From NCBI GenBank assembly GCA_024275955.1, contig JAJRYD010000029.1:68500-108116 (forward strand): a stretch of 39,617 bases of DNA. Reading direction: 5' to 3'. The notes beneath the pieces were generated by a model. The model did no database searches and was not told where the DNA came from. It saw nothing but the letters and a program-made list of their open reading frames with translations. A program made the position numbers and the translations under genes. Shown here piece after piece: positions 16,916-25,191 of this stretch; the stretch's first letter is position 1; the number at the start of each line of letters is the position of its first letter. This DNA comes from Nitrospirota bacterium (lineage in GTDB: Bacteria; Nitrospinota_A; UBA7883; JACRGQ01).

Positions 16916-17684
16916 CCAGCTTCTCGGCATAGCCACGCTTTGGCAAAGGGAGATGGTTCGCTTCTACAGAGACAAAAGTAGGGTTATAGGCGGGCTTGTT
17001 CCGCCGGTTATTTTTTGGGTTTTTATCGGTTCCGGTTTTAGCGGTTCGTTTCGTGTAGGCACAGGGGATGGTATGAACTATATGGTCTACTTTTTCCCAG
17101 GTATCATTACGCTTATATTTTTGTTTACGTCGGTTTTTTCCAACATGTCTATAATAGAGGACAAAGTGCAAGGGTTTATGCAGTCGGTACTTGTAGCTCC
17201 GGTTCCAAGGTATGTGATAGTTGTCGGCAAGGTGTTTGGCAGTACTACGCTTGCGTTCATACAGGCGTTGCCGTTTTTGGTTATAGGATATTTTGCCGGA
17301 ATAAACTTTCGGGCGGAAATGCTTTTCGAGATGGTCATAATCCTTTTTAGCATCGCGTTTGTTCTCTCATCTATCGGTTTTATCGTTGCGTGGGTTCTCG
17401 ATAGTTCGCAAGGGTTTCACGCTATTATGAATATGTTTCTGATGCCTATGTGGCTTTTGTCCGGCGCACTTTTCCCATTGGAAAACCTGCCGGTATGGCT
17501 TGAATGGATGGTAAAGGTAAACCCGCTTACATACGCTGTTGCCGCGCTACAGCGTGTTATTTTCGACCCGGGCCTCATCACCACTCTGCCGACGATGCGG
17601 CAATGTTATATTGTAATATTCGTTTACTGTGCCGTTTGCTTTCTTGGCGCGCTTTTTGTGGCAAATAGAGGAAACAATAGATGA
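16908..17684 (+). CDS. ABC-2 type transporter permease
   Basis: A 258-residue membrane protein with six predicted helices in ABC-2 permease arrangement. The N-terminal amphipathic WQREMVRFYRDKSRV precedes the first helix. GFMQSVLVAPVPRYVIVVGKVFG is the conserved cytoplasmic coupling region. The stretch MNMFLMPMWLLSGALFPLENLP with NPLTYAVAALQRV is a family signature. ATG 16908 was preferred to the longer open frame from 16860, which would overlap the ATPase gene by 56 bases. It overlaps the next gene by ATGA. It forms an exporter with the preceding ATPase; the substrate is not deducible. Confidence 0.9.
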   Translation: MSNQLLGIATLWQREMVRFYRDKSRVIGGLVPPVIFWVFIGSGFSGSFRVGTGDGMNYMVYFFPGIITLIFLFTSVFSNMSIIEDKVQGFMQSVLVAPVPRYVIVVGKVFGSTTLAFIQALPFLVIGYFAGINFRAEMLFEMVIILFSIAFVLSSIGFIVAWVLDSSQGFHAIMNMFLMPMWLLSGALFPLENLPVWLEWMVKVNPLTYAVAALQRVIFDPGLITTLPTMRQCYIVIFVYCAVCFLGALFVANRGNNR

Positions 17685-18121
17685 TAGATATAAGTATCCT
17701 GCCCCATTTTCAGGCTTTGATGAACAGCACGACAGTCTGCCTTATGCTTATAGCGTTTTATTTTATAAAACAAGATAAGGAAAAGAACAAAAAAAAACAT
17801 ATGTGGTTTATGCTTTCAGCGCTCTTTACCTCTATGCTTTTTCTTATCTCCTATACCATTCACCATAAATACGCAGGGCTCACAAAGTTCAGCGAAGATG
17901 GTCTTGTTAGGTATTTTTATCTTACATTGCTTCTTGTCCATACTGTTGTCTCTTTTGTGCTTTTGCCGATGGTACTGCTTATACTTTACAGAGCGTTCAA
18001 AGGCGACTTTAAGCGTCATGGAAAACTTGCGAAGTGGACATTGCCGACATGGCTTTTCGTCTCGGCTTCCGGCGTTATAATATACACCATGCTGTATCAT
18101 CTATATCCGCCGTCCGGCTAA
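17681..18121 (+). CDS. DUF420 membrane protein (CtaM-like oxidase biogenesis factor)
   Basis: A 146-residue, four-helix membrane protein. Conserved features of DUF420 are the histidine pair in YTIHHKYAG, the helix histidine in LLLVHTVVSF, and KRHGKLAKWTLPTWLFVSASGVIIYTMLY near the end (about 110-138). In Staphylococcus the relative CtaM is needed for an aa3-type oxidase. Four conserved histidines suggest heme or copper binding. It follows the ABC permease by 4-base overlap and ends 4 bases before miaB, so the cytochrome module and miaB may share a transcript. Confidence 0.85.
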   Translation: MIDISILPHFQALMNSTTVCLMLIAFYFIKQDKEKNKKKHMWFMLSALFTSMLFLISYTIHHKYAGLTKFSEDGLVRYFYLTLLLVHTVVSFVLLPMVLLILYRAFKGDFKRHGKLAKWTLPTWLFVSASGVIIYTMLYHLYPPSG

Positions 18122-18125
18122 GAAG

Positions 18126-19490
18126 ATGAAAAGATACCACCTTGTTACCTTCGGGTGCCAGATGAACAAGTACGACTCTCAGAGGATGGAAGGAGTGCTT
18201 GCGTCTAACGGCATGCGGCAGGTAGAAGAGGCGGAGAACGCCGACGTTATCATTCTCAACACATGCTCAGTAAGAGAAAAGGCGGAGAATAAAGTTTTTT
18301 CTATGATAGGCAGGCTGTCATCGCTGAAAAACGGAAACACAAAACCTCTTATCGGGCTTGGCGGCTGTATGGCGACATTTTGGAAAGAAAATATTTTCCA
18401 AAGAGCGCCGGCGCTCGATTTCGCTTTCGGGCCGGACGCGCTGGAAAGGCTACCCTGCATTATCAATGAACGGATAGCGACAGGAAAGAAACAGCTAGAT
18501 ATAGGTTTTGGCAAAAAACCGGCGTGGGACGGCCCTGAATCGTTCGTAAGGCCAAGCACTGTTACCGCATGGGTAGGGATAATGAAAGGGTGCGACAACC
18601 ATTGCTCATACTGTGTGGTGCCTGGTACCAGAGGCTCAGAGGTAAGCCGCTCCGCCGATTCTATATTGAGTGAGGTAGAAGAACTCGCAAAGAAAGGTTT
18701 TAAAGAGGTTACTCTTATAGGGCAGAATGTCAACTCGTATGACTGGCAGTCGGCAGGGGGGAGAATTTCTTTCCCATCGCTTTTGAAAAAAGTAGATAAG
18801 GTTACAGGTATCGAGCGGATAAGATTTATGAGTTCACACCCAAAAGACCTTACGGACGAGCTGATAGAGACCATCAGCGGTTCAAAAAAAATATGTTCTT
18901 CTATTCACCTGCCTGTCCAGTCCGGCTCGGACAGAATATTGAAAATGATGAACAGGAAATATAGCTCTGCCGAATATCTGGAAAAGGTCGGCAGGCTAAA
19001 GTCGGCTATAGAAGGGATAACTATTTCCACAGATCTTATGGTAGGCTTTCCATCTGAGACGGAAGATGATTTTAAGCAGACTCTTGAGCTTATGGAGAAG
19101 GTTCGGTTTGACGCTCTGTACCTCTTTATCTATTCGAAGCGCGGCGGAACGCCGGCAGAGAAATATGATGGACATCTTTCGCGTGGGATAGCGCAAGAGA
19201 GATTTGAGATAGCTTATTCACTGCATAAAAGATTGATTTTAGAGAAGAACGCCAAGTTTGTAGGAAGAACTGTTGAGGTGCTTTGCGAGGGGCAATATAA
19301 TGGCAGTCCTGGAAGCGGTGATGATTCTTTCGGAGTGAATGGCCAGTTCGGAAGAAGTGATGGAAACCACGATGTCGCTTTTGTAGCTGATCGCGACATG
19401 ACCGGCAGGTTTGTGCAGGTAGAGATTGCCGATTCCAGCGCGTTCAAGCTGAGGGGCATCGCCTCTAATGAAAGGGTTTTAGATGAGTGA
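18126..19490 (+). CDS. miaB: tRNA-2-methylthio-N6-dimethylallyladenosine synthase MiaB
   Basis: A 454-residue radical-SAM methylthiotransferase that modifies A37 of tRNAs reading U-starting codons. The N-terminal domain has three cluster cysteines C11 (TFGCQMN), C47 (NTCSVRE) and C81. The radical-SAM cluster is C156-x3-C160-x2-C163 (GCDNHCSYC). VVPGTRGSEVSR matches the usual VVPYTRGxExSR with a glycine in place of tyrosine. The C-terminal TRAM domain covers about 380-450 and carries a Gly/Ser-rich insertion (GSPGSGDDSFG). The 8-base overlap with the next gene indicates coupling. Confidence 0.96.
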   Translation: MKRYHLVTFGCQMNKYDSQRMEGVLASNGMRQVEEAENADVIILNTCSVREKAENKVFSMIGRLSSLKNGNTKPLIGLGGCMATFWKENIFQRAPALDFAFGPDALERLPCIINERIATGKKQLDIGFGKKPAWDGPESFVRPSTVTAWVGIMKGCDNHCSYCVVPGTRGSEVSRSADSILSEVEELAKKGFKEVTLIGQNVNSYDWQSAGGRISFPSLLKKVDKVTGIERIRFMSSHPKDLTDELIETISGSKKICSSIHLPVQSGSDRILKMMNRKYSSAEYLEKVGRLKSAIEGITISTDLMVGFPSETEDDFKQTLELMEKVRFDALYLFIYSKRGGTPAEKYDGHLSRGIAQERFEIAYSLHKRLILEKNAKFVGRTVEVLCEGQYNGSPGSGDDSFGVNGQFGRSDGNHDVAFVADRDMTGRFVQVEIADSSAFKLRGIASNERVLDE

Positions 19491-19986
19491 AGATACGATG
19501 ATCGAGATGAGGGTTGAAGGGCTTGTACTCGACCCTGTTACAAATATGCCGATAATAATTCTTAAAGATATGGATGGGAAACGTTCGCTTCCTATATGGG
19601 TTGGGATATTCGAAGCGAATGCTATAGCGCTTGAGATGGAAAAGATAGAAACACCGCGCCCTATGACGCACGACCTTGTGAAAAATATTTTCGACGGTCT
19701 TGAAGCCGAGGTTAATTACATTTGTGTGAGCGAACTTAAGGATAATACCTTTTACGCGGTTATCTCTGCCTCTATTAACGGTAAGAAGGTGGAGATAGAT
19801 TCTAGGCCTTCAGACGCGATAGCTGTGGCATTGCGGCTCGACACAAAAATTCTCGTAGAAGAAAAAGTGCTGGCCGAAGCCAAAACTTTTGACGTTTCGG
19901 CAGAGGGAAGCCTAGGAGAAGACGACCAGTGGAAGAAGTGGCTCGACAACGTAAGACCGGAAGATTTTGGTAAGGACGACCAGTAG
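19483..19986 (+). CDS. Bifunctional nuclease (BFN/DUF151) family protein
   Basis: A 167-residue soluble protein. The DUF151 core is recognisable from MIEMRVEGLVLDPVTNMPIIIL, LPIWVGIFEANAIALEMEK, RPMTHDLVKNI and the highly conserved DSRPSDAIAVALR. Plant and bacterial members have been reported to have nuclease activity, though the cellular role in bacteria is unsettled. The acidic C-terminal extension (EDDQWKKWLDNVRPEDFG) is common in the family. miaB and BFN genes are often neighbours. ATG 19483 lies inside the miaB end. The gene is followed by a 596-base gap. Confidence 0.9.
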   Translation: MSEDTMIEMRVEGLVLDPVTNMPIIILKDMDGKRSLPIWVGIFEANAIALEMEKIETPRPMTHDLVKNIFDGLEAEVNYICVSELKDNTFYAVISASINGKKVEIDSRPSDAIAVALRLDTKILVEEKVLAEAKTFDVSAEGSLGEDDQWKKWLDNVRPEDFGKDDQ

Positions 19987-20221
19987 CAAACAAAATTAAT
20001 CACTTCGAGGGAAAGCTTTTACCCTATTCTCTATGGTTCGTTATTGCTATAGCGGTTTGGAATTATCTAAAGAGCATATCCTTGACCGCAAGCTTGTAAA
20101 AAGCGGCAGGCAACGCTTGTGCCGGGGGGGATGGTACGGCTGATTTAAAAGCATCCAGATGCTGACTAACTCTTGGGGGAGATGCCTTTGCCAACTGACA
20201 CGACCGAACCAAAACAAGGGG

Positions 20222-20339
20222 CTGTTGCCGAATGGCATAAACTTGATTTTGCTGTAAATCGCCAATCTCTAAAGCCTCTGTTTTTACGAAGTTAGAAGAT
20301 GAGCTTTCCTTTAAAACGCTTAAAAACTATTTTGGAAAC
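20222..20339 (+). repeat. Dispersed intergenic repeat, copy B
   Basis: Aligns with 12404-12523 in the same orientation. The best-conserved parts are GATTTTGCT, GCCAATCTCTAA and AGAAGATGAGCTTTCC (AAAAGATGAACCTTTCC in copy A). A net 1-base length difference in the middle means any reading frame is not preserved between copies, which argues for a non-coding element. Confidence 0.7.
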
Positions 20340-20537
20340 AGTCCCAACAAAAGACCACAGCCTTAGATTTACAATACCTCTTCGTCTTTCTAAAATGATT
20401 GCCAGAACATAAAGCTACGGCAGTAAGCGGCAAAGCGGTATTCACTATCTTTCTTAATCACCTGCAACACTTCAAGGAAATTGGGCGAAAAACCGATAAG
20501 AAAGCTACGGTACTTCTCTAGCTTGGTTTAAAAAGTA

Positions 20538-20565
20538 TTGAAATTTCAAAGGTTTAGTTTATAAT
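20538..20565 (+). promoter_or_regulatory. Sigma70-type promoter with palindromic -35 region
   Basis: TTGAAA at 20538-20543 and TATAAT at 20560-20565 are separated by 16 bases, followed 17 bases later by the ATG at 20583 with ribosome site AAAGGG at 20573-20578. The -35 box is the left half of a perfect 12-base palindrome TTGAAATTTCAA (20538-20549), which could be an operator. Confidence 0.65.
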
Positions 20566-20582
20566 CTTCATTAAAGGGATTT

Positions 20583-21347
20583 ATGGTTAGCAAGGGTAGC
20601 AGTAGGGCGGGGTTTGCGCTCGCACTTTTTCTTTTTGGGGCGGGCTATCTTTTTTGGATGGAAAGTGCGCAGATTCATCTTAGGCTTGGAATCAAGCTCA
20701 ACAAAGAAAGCCACCCAGCGGCGGTTCGTATCCTAAGGGGTGGCATCGCCAAAGATTCCAGCAACTACATGCTCCATCATTATCTAGCCAAGGCACTTTA
20801 CGCGGAGGCCTTTAGAGAGCAGGCCCAAGGTGTCAAAAGTTCTATCATGCTTATTGAAGCAAAGAAAGAGCTGTACGACGCGCATACCTTGCGGTTTGAT
20901 AGTTTTAATTACCTACTGCGGGCATCAATCTATGAGGCCGAAGGTGATTTGGACAGATACCTTACCGACCTTAACTTAAGCTTTTTTTTCTCTCAAAATC
21001 CCAAAGAGCTTAAAAGGCTGTTAAGGCTCAAGGGCCGGCAGACGGCACTGTCTGAAAAGCTTCTTAAAGGCGGCTCCGTTACAGCCGCGCTTATCGTAGC
21101 GTTCAATCATATTTCCAGATACAAACCATTCTGGAACCCAGACACCGCGGGAACTCTTTTAAAAGATTTTTTTCTTTCCATCCCTCCAGCGCTCTGGCTG
21201 GAAGAAGCAGGCCCAAAAGAGCCGCAAAAAAGAAAAGAGCTTTTAAGAGATATTTTTAAAAACCTTGATGCGAACGAAAAGAAAGATGTTCTCAAGATTT
21301 TTAGTTCGGCAGGGTTTGGTTTTTTGTCGGAGTTTTTGAGCAAATGA
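20583..21347 (+). CDS. Membrane-anchored TPR-like protein of polysaccharide operon, function unknown
   Basis: A 254-residue protein with one N-terminal membrane helix (about 9-27, AGFALALFLFGAGYLFW) and an otherwise helical periplasmic or cytoplasmic domain. The segments SSNYMLHHYLAKALYAEAF and FDSFNYLLRASIYEAEGDLDRYLTDL resemble degenerate TPR helices. I do not recognise a family. It is first in an operon: the next gene (O-antigen ligase type) overlaps its stop by 4 bases. Similar small TPR proteins are encoded beside polysaccharide polymerases, where they may assist the polymerase or ligase; this is inference from context only. Confidence 0.75.
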   Translation: MVSKGSSRAGFALALFLFGAGYLFWMESAQIHLRLGIKLNKESHPAAVRILRGGIAKDSSNYMLHHYLAKALYAEAFREQAQGVKSSIMLIEAKKELYDAHTLRFDSFNYLLRASIYEAEGDLDRYLTDLNLSFFFSQNPKELKRLLRLKGRQTALSEKLLKGGSVTAALIVAFNHISRYKPFWNPDTAGTLLKDFFLSIPPALWLEEAGPKEPQKRKELLRDIFKNLDANEKKDVLKIFSSAGFGFLSEFLSK

Positions 21348-22690
21348 AGCTTCTTTTCAGCCAGCCTATAACAGTTCTTCTTCAAACCTTGCTGGCCACC
21401 TCTCCTGTCATTTTTTTTCCATTGGCCGATGACCCGTTTCGGCTTTTCCGCGAAACCTTTTTTCATGTCGTGATGCTCGGTCTAGCTATAGCGCTATTGT
21501 ATCGGCTGATATTTGATGGTAACGGTATCGAAAAGATAAAGGCTTACATCAGCGCTGACAGGCTGAAAAAGTTTTTACTGGCGATGTTCGCTTTTTCTTC
21601 CGTAGCCTTTTCAATAACGCTACCGTTTATATCTCCTACCAGTTTACAGGTAAGCAGTGCGTTAAACTACTTTTTAGGCGGTGCTTTGTTTTTTTTCTTT
21701 ATCGAGAATATAGACACAGCATCGTCTTTAAAATGGGTAAAGCTTTTGCTGGCCGCCGTGATGGTAAACTCGGCTTTGGCTATAAGCCAGTATTTTGGGT
21801 TTGATCCGTTCTTTACAAGCTTAGACCCCAGCTTCCACGAAACCCACAGAAAGTACATCGTAACAGGTTTTATGGATAGCCCCAATATGCTCTCCGCGCT
21901 TCTTGCTTCGATGGTGCCGTTTTTGCTATGCCGAATGCTTATCGCCGGTGAAGGAAAAGGCATTCTCTTTTGGGGCTTGGCTACAGCTTTCGTACTGCTT
22001 CCGATAGTGCTTACTAAAAACCTAGCGAGTCTTATAGCTCTCGCGGTTGTTGTCATTTGCGTGCTTATCTTTTTTTCTCTGAATTCTATGATGAACCGGC
22101 CTGTGCGGCTGTACCGTCTTGCTATCTGCTGGCTGGCGGTTTTTCTTCTGTTTATCGGCGGCCTTTATACCTTTTCAAAGACAGACGCAGATGTAATCAA
22201 AATGAAAAAATGGTCAATACAGGAACGAGCCACGCAAAATGCGGTGGCATGGAGGATGTTTTTAGAATCGCCCCTTACTGGAAAAGGGCCGGGATATTTT
22301 TACAGGCATTTCGTTGAATACCGGCGGGCGGTATGGTTTTCCAGTCCTGTTGAAAAATATCCAGAGAGAGCGGCGCACCAGACGCACAACGACTATGCCC
22401 AACTGCTGGCGGAGGGAGGGCTTTTAACAGCGTTGCCGGTTATCGCTTTTTTGGGAGCTTTCTGGTTTCTAGCTTTCCGTTATGCCAAGCCGGCATTGAA
22501 AAGAAAGATAGATAGCAATCTGGACGCGGCGGCAATCGGCTCTACCGGAGGGTTTACGGTTATCGCTATAAACGGGCTGGTAAATTTTCCGTTTCATATA
22601 GAGCCTTTAGCGGTTACCGCTATCTTTTGGCTTTCTATAATGTTTATTCTTTTACAGCGTAGAGCCACTGATGAGCTTGCGGGAGCATAG
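21344..22690 (+). CDS. O-antigen ligase/polymerase family protein (WaaL/Wzy)
   Basis: A 448-residue protein with about 11-12 membrane helices and one large periplasmic loop near residues 285-355. The loop carries the Wzy_C signature: TQNAVAWRMFLESPLTGKGPGYF, followed by AHQTHNDYAQLLAEGG. The catalytic-type histidine lies in HQTHNDY. Such enzymes join O-antigen to lipid A core or polymerise repeat units at the periplasmic face of the inner membrane. Ligase and polymerase cannot be separated by sequence here. It overlaps the TPR-like gene and precedes the glycosyltransferase by 3 bases. Confidence 0.88.
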   Translation: MKLLFSQPITVLLQTLLATSPVIFFPLADDPFRLFRETFFHVVMLGLAIALLYRLIFDGNGIEKIKAYISADRLKKFLLAMFAFSSVAFSITLPFISPTSLQVSSALNYFLGGALFFFFIENIDTASSLKWVKLLLAAVMVNSALAISQYFGFDPFFTSLDPSFHETHRKYIVTGFMDSPNMLSALLASMVPFLLCRMLIAGEGKGILFWGLATAFVLLPIVLTKNLASLIALAVVVICVLIFFSLNSMMNRPVRLYRLAICWLAVFLLFIGGLYTFSKTDADVIKMKKWSIQERATQNAVAWRMFLESPLTGKGPGYFYRHFVEYRRAVWFSSPVEKYPERAAHQTHNDYAQLLAEGGLLTALPVIAFLGAFWFLAFRYAKPALKRKIDSNLDAAAIGSTGGFTVIAINGLVNFPFHIEPLAVTAIFWLSIMFILLQRRATDELAGA

Positions 22691-22693
22691 ACA

Positions 22694-23664
22694 GTGATGG
22701 AAAAACCTTTAGTCAGCATAATTATCGTTAATTGGAACGGCATGGAGGAGATAAAGGCTTTCATTAAAAGTTTGGAACGCTTTGAAGATGTCGCAGAACT
22801 GCAGATAATAATCTCCGATAACAACTCTACCGATGGTTCCATTGAGATGGTAAGGGAGAAGTTTCCCTATGTAGAGATATTGGAAAACAAAAAAAATATA
22901 GGGTTTGGAGCCGGCAACAACCGAGCGGTTTCTCTTGCGAGGGCTGGCTATATTCTTTTTGCGAATCCTGATATGGAGTTTGTAGAAAGAGGCCTTAAAA
23001 AGCTGGTAGACCTTATGGAAAACGAAAAGGATGTCGCCGCGTGCGGCTGTATGGTCTTGAACAGTGACGGTTCCTTTATGAGCCAGTGCCGGCGCGGTTT
23101 CCCAGATCCACTTACATCTTTTTACTATCTAAGCGGGCTTGCTTTTCTTTTTCCAAGCATCCTAAATTTGGAAAGTATCTTTACTCCAACATGCCTATTG
23201 ATAAGGAGATGGATGTGGACGCGCTTTCCGGCTCCTTTTTTATCGTAAGAAAAGAGGCATTCAGCGAGGCAGGAGGTTTTGACGAGGCTTACTTCCTTTT
23301 TGTTGAGGAGGTAGACCTCTTTAAAAGAATGCGTCTGCAAGGGCGCAGGCTAAAGTATCTGCCGAGCTTTAAAATAAAACATCATGGCGGAGCATGCATG
23401 AAGAAAAGGGACAGTCCGCAGGTTTTTTATAATTACCATATGACGAGATCTCACCTGATACTTTTTGCAAAAGAGAGGCTTGGCCTTGGCGGAGACCTGC
23501 CGGCCACTTTAATCGGCAAAGCTGGGTATCACGCTACGTTTGCGTTTATAATCCTCAGGTATGTTGTTATCTCAGTTTTTGGGCTTAATGTAAGCGTGGC
23601 GAGCCATCTTGCCGAATTTACCACGATACATTTCGGAAAGTTTTCAAAGTTGGAAGATGTTTGA
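22694..23664 (+). CDS. Family 2 glycosyltransferase, interrupted by a frameshift
   Basis: One GT2 enzyme (about 323 residues) is split over two frames. The first frame, from GTG 22694 (or ATG 22697), carries VSIIIVNWNG, SDNNSTDGS, the DxD-like ANPDMEF and CRRGFPDPLTSFYYLSGLA. The second frame, up to the TGA at 23662, carries KFGKYLYSNMPIDKEMDVDALSGSFF, GGFDEAYFLFVEEVDLFKRM and IKHHGG. The homologous text moves to the -1 frame near 23143-23154, at CTTTTTCC (T run 23148-23152). One missing base there would restore a single frame. The first frame runs on uselessly to 23248. It resembles rhamnosyltransferase-type GT2 proteins. The cause may be a true mutation, a sequencing error in the T run, or less likely programmed slippage. 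Confidence 0.85.
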
Positions 23665-23685
23665 AATGAGTGAGGGTGTAGCCAG

Positions 23686-24726
23686 ATGATATGGTTTGAA
23701 TATATATCTTTTTTTGCCGCCGCTTTTATCATGTCATTTATTATTTCTGGAAGGTTGCCGGATATTCTTGAGCGATATTCCGTTTACGACAGAAAGTCGC
23801 TTCCACGCAAGGTTCTTACATCTGGCGGAGCCGCGATAGCTGTTTCATTTATTACCGTGGTAGTTATCGCCACTGTTTTTAATTCGCCGGTTTTTAATTT
23901 AGCCCCCCAAATGATGCTGTCGCTTTGCGTCGCTTCGGCGCTGGTCGCGTCGATGGGATTTTGGGATGATACCAAAGGCCTTAGCGCGGTTGCCAAACTG
24001 GCTATACAGGCGGTAGCCGCGCTGATACTTATAGGATCCGGCCTGCAGATGGGAGAGATAACCAACCCGTTTGCCGGTTCCGTCAGCACCGGCCTTCTGG
24101 GCAATTTTATACTGGTAGTTTGGATACTTGCCATAACCAACGCGGTAAATCTTATTGACGGAATAGACGGGCTGGCGGGAGGGATTTCCCTTATTTCGGC
24201 GTTTACACTTTTTATCATTTCACATATCTTTGGCGAGCATACGCTTTCGCTGTTATCGCTGGTTCTTGCCGGCGGTATTGTAGGCTTTATCCGGTTTAAC
24301 CTTCCTCCAGCAAAAATCTATCTTGGAGATACAGGTTCGCTATTTTTAGGTTTTGCACTGGCGGCGATATCGCTTACCGAAAGGCGTAAAGGCTCGGTAA
24401 CTATTACTTTGCTGGTACCGCTTCTCGTGCTTGCCGTGCCGCTCATCGACACCATCATGGCTTTTTTTAGGAGAATGCTCAGCGGTAAAAACCCGCTTAA
24501 AGGCGATACGATGCATATACACCACAGGCTTCTAAAGCTTGGGCTTTCGGCAAAACAGATAAATCTTATGCTTTATATGTTCACAGTTTATTTAAGCTTA
24601 GTTGCCGGTGTGATGGCATTTTTTCCAAAAGAAACGACAATGGTGGTCGTAATCCTTCTTGCTGTCGGCATTCTTATGGGGCTTGAGTTTCTAAATTCGC
24701 TGGAGCGTGATAAAACCTCGGAGTAA
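23686..24726 (+). CDS. Undecaprenyl-phosphate N-acetylglucosaminyl 1-phosphate transferase-like (WecA/MraY family)
   Basis: A 346-residue, roughly 10-11-helix membrane enzyme that starts polysaccharide assembly by moving a sugar phosphate from a UDP-sugar to undecaprenyl phosphate. Family motifs are GFWDDTKGL (Mg2+-binding DD), NAVNLIDGIDGLAGG, KIYLGDTGSLFLGF and the WecA-type MHIHHRLLKLG near residue 275. The HIHHR motif favours WecA/TagO over MraY. The sugar is most often GlcNAc in relatives but is not proven here. It is preceded by GAGGG and is the last gene of the 20583 operon. An inverted repeat lies just downstream. Confidence 0.92.
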   Translation: MIWFEYISFFAAAFIMSFIISGRLPDILERYSVYDRKSLPRKVLTSGGAAIAVSFITVVVIATVFNSPVFNLAPQMMLSLCVASALVASMGFWDDTKGLSAVAKLAIQAVAALILIGSGLQMGEITNPFAGSVSTGLLGNFILVVWILAITNAVNLIDGIDGLAGGISLISAFTLFIISHIFGEHTLSLLSLVLAGGIVGFIRFNLPPAKIYLGDTGSLFLGFALAAISLTERRKGSVTITLLVPLLVLAVPLIDTIMAFFRRMLSGKNPLKGDTMHIHHRLLKLGLSAKQINLMLYMFTVYLSLVAGVMAFFPKETTMVVVILLAVGILMGLEFLNSLERDKTSE

Positions 24727-24754
24727 TTTCAACAGGCATTTTAATTTTCTTGAA

Positions 24755-24790
24755 TGCTTCCTAAAATGAAATAGAATGTAACAGGAAGCA
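24755..24790 (+). repeat. Inverted repeat after the polysaccharide operon
   Basis: TGCTTCCT at 24755-24762 and AGGAAGCA at 24783-24790 are perfect 8-base complements with a 20-base AT-rich centre. No U-run follows, so a transcription-factor site or a weak hairpin is as likely as a terminator. It sits in the 106-base gap before a 61-residue gene. Confidence 0.45.
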
Positions 24791-24832
24791 GAGTGCATGG
24801 CAATTTTCTTTAAATGCAGTTAAAGGTACCCA

Positions 24833-25018
24833 ATGGACAAGTTTTCCATGGACGAATTCTCCAATATTATGCAGGATTTTGGGCAGGCAAACCCCGGCGA
24901 CCCTATGTTGTGGACTGCTTGGCTTATTCTTTTTCTTTTTCTTTTTCTGGCTGTAAAGTGGGATGCAAGAAGGCAGAGAAAAGAAGAAGAAGAGTTACAA
25001 AAAATACACGAAAAGTAG
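24833..25018 (+). CDS. Small single-span membrane protein, unknown
   Basis: A 61-residue open frame with a sensible layout: a polar N-terminus, one hydrophobic helix (AWLILFLFLFLAVKW, about 29-44) and a highly charged tail (DARRQRKEEEELQK). AAAGG at 24821-24825 is a suitable ribosome site for ATG 24833. A competing frame (24814-25110) overlaps it but has no comparable organisation. I do not recognise the family. Neighbours are a WecA-type gene and a receiver-TPR gene. Confidence 0.55.
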   Translation: MDKFSMDEFSNIMQDFGQANPGDPMLWTAWLILFLFLFLAVKWDARRQRKEEEELQKIHEK

Positions 25019-25191
25019 ACCGGCTAAACCAGCATAGCTTAGAGGCTAACATCTTGTTTTTATTGGCATTGTTACTCTTGGGTGATAGTTTGGCTTTTCC
25101 TTTGGCTTGATAGAATTTTAGGCCTGCTTTAGACTAAGCGAAGAGTTGCCGATAGGTATTCTATCTGTTTTGCGAAGAGGGTTTTTATTTT

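Larger units (their letters stand above)
19987..20582. other. 596-base intergenic region with repeat copy B and a promoter
   Basis: No convincing gene is present. A minus-strand open frame at 20047-20265 shares only its first few residues (MAIYSKI) with one at 12220-12447, because both begin inside the dispersed repeat. Repeat copy B lies at 20222-20339, and a good promoter at 20538-20565 serves the next operon. A weak stem (AGGG/CCCT) near 20008-20026 follows the BFN gene. Confidence 0.6.

Noticed and set aside
24814-25110. 98-codon frame overlapping the small membrane protein
   Set aside because: The alternative 61-residue frame has better organisation and a ribosome site; this one looks like translated noise.
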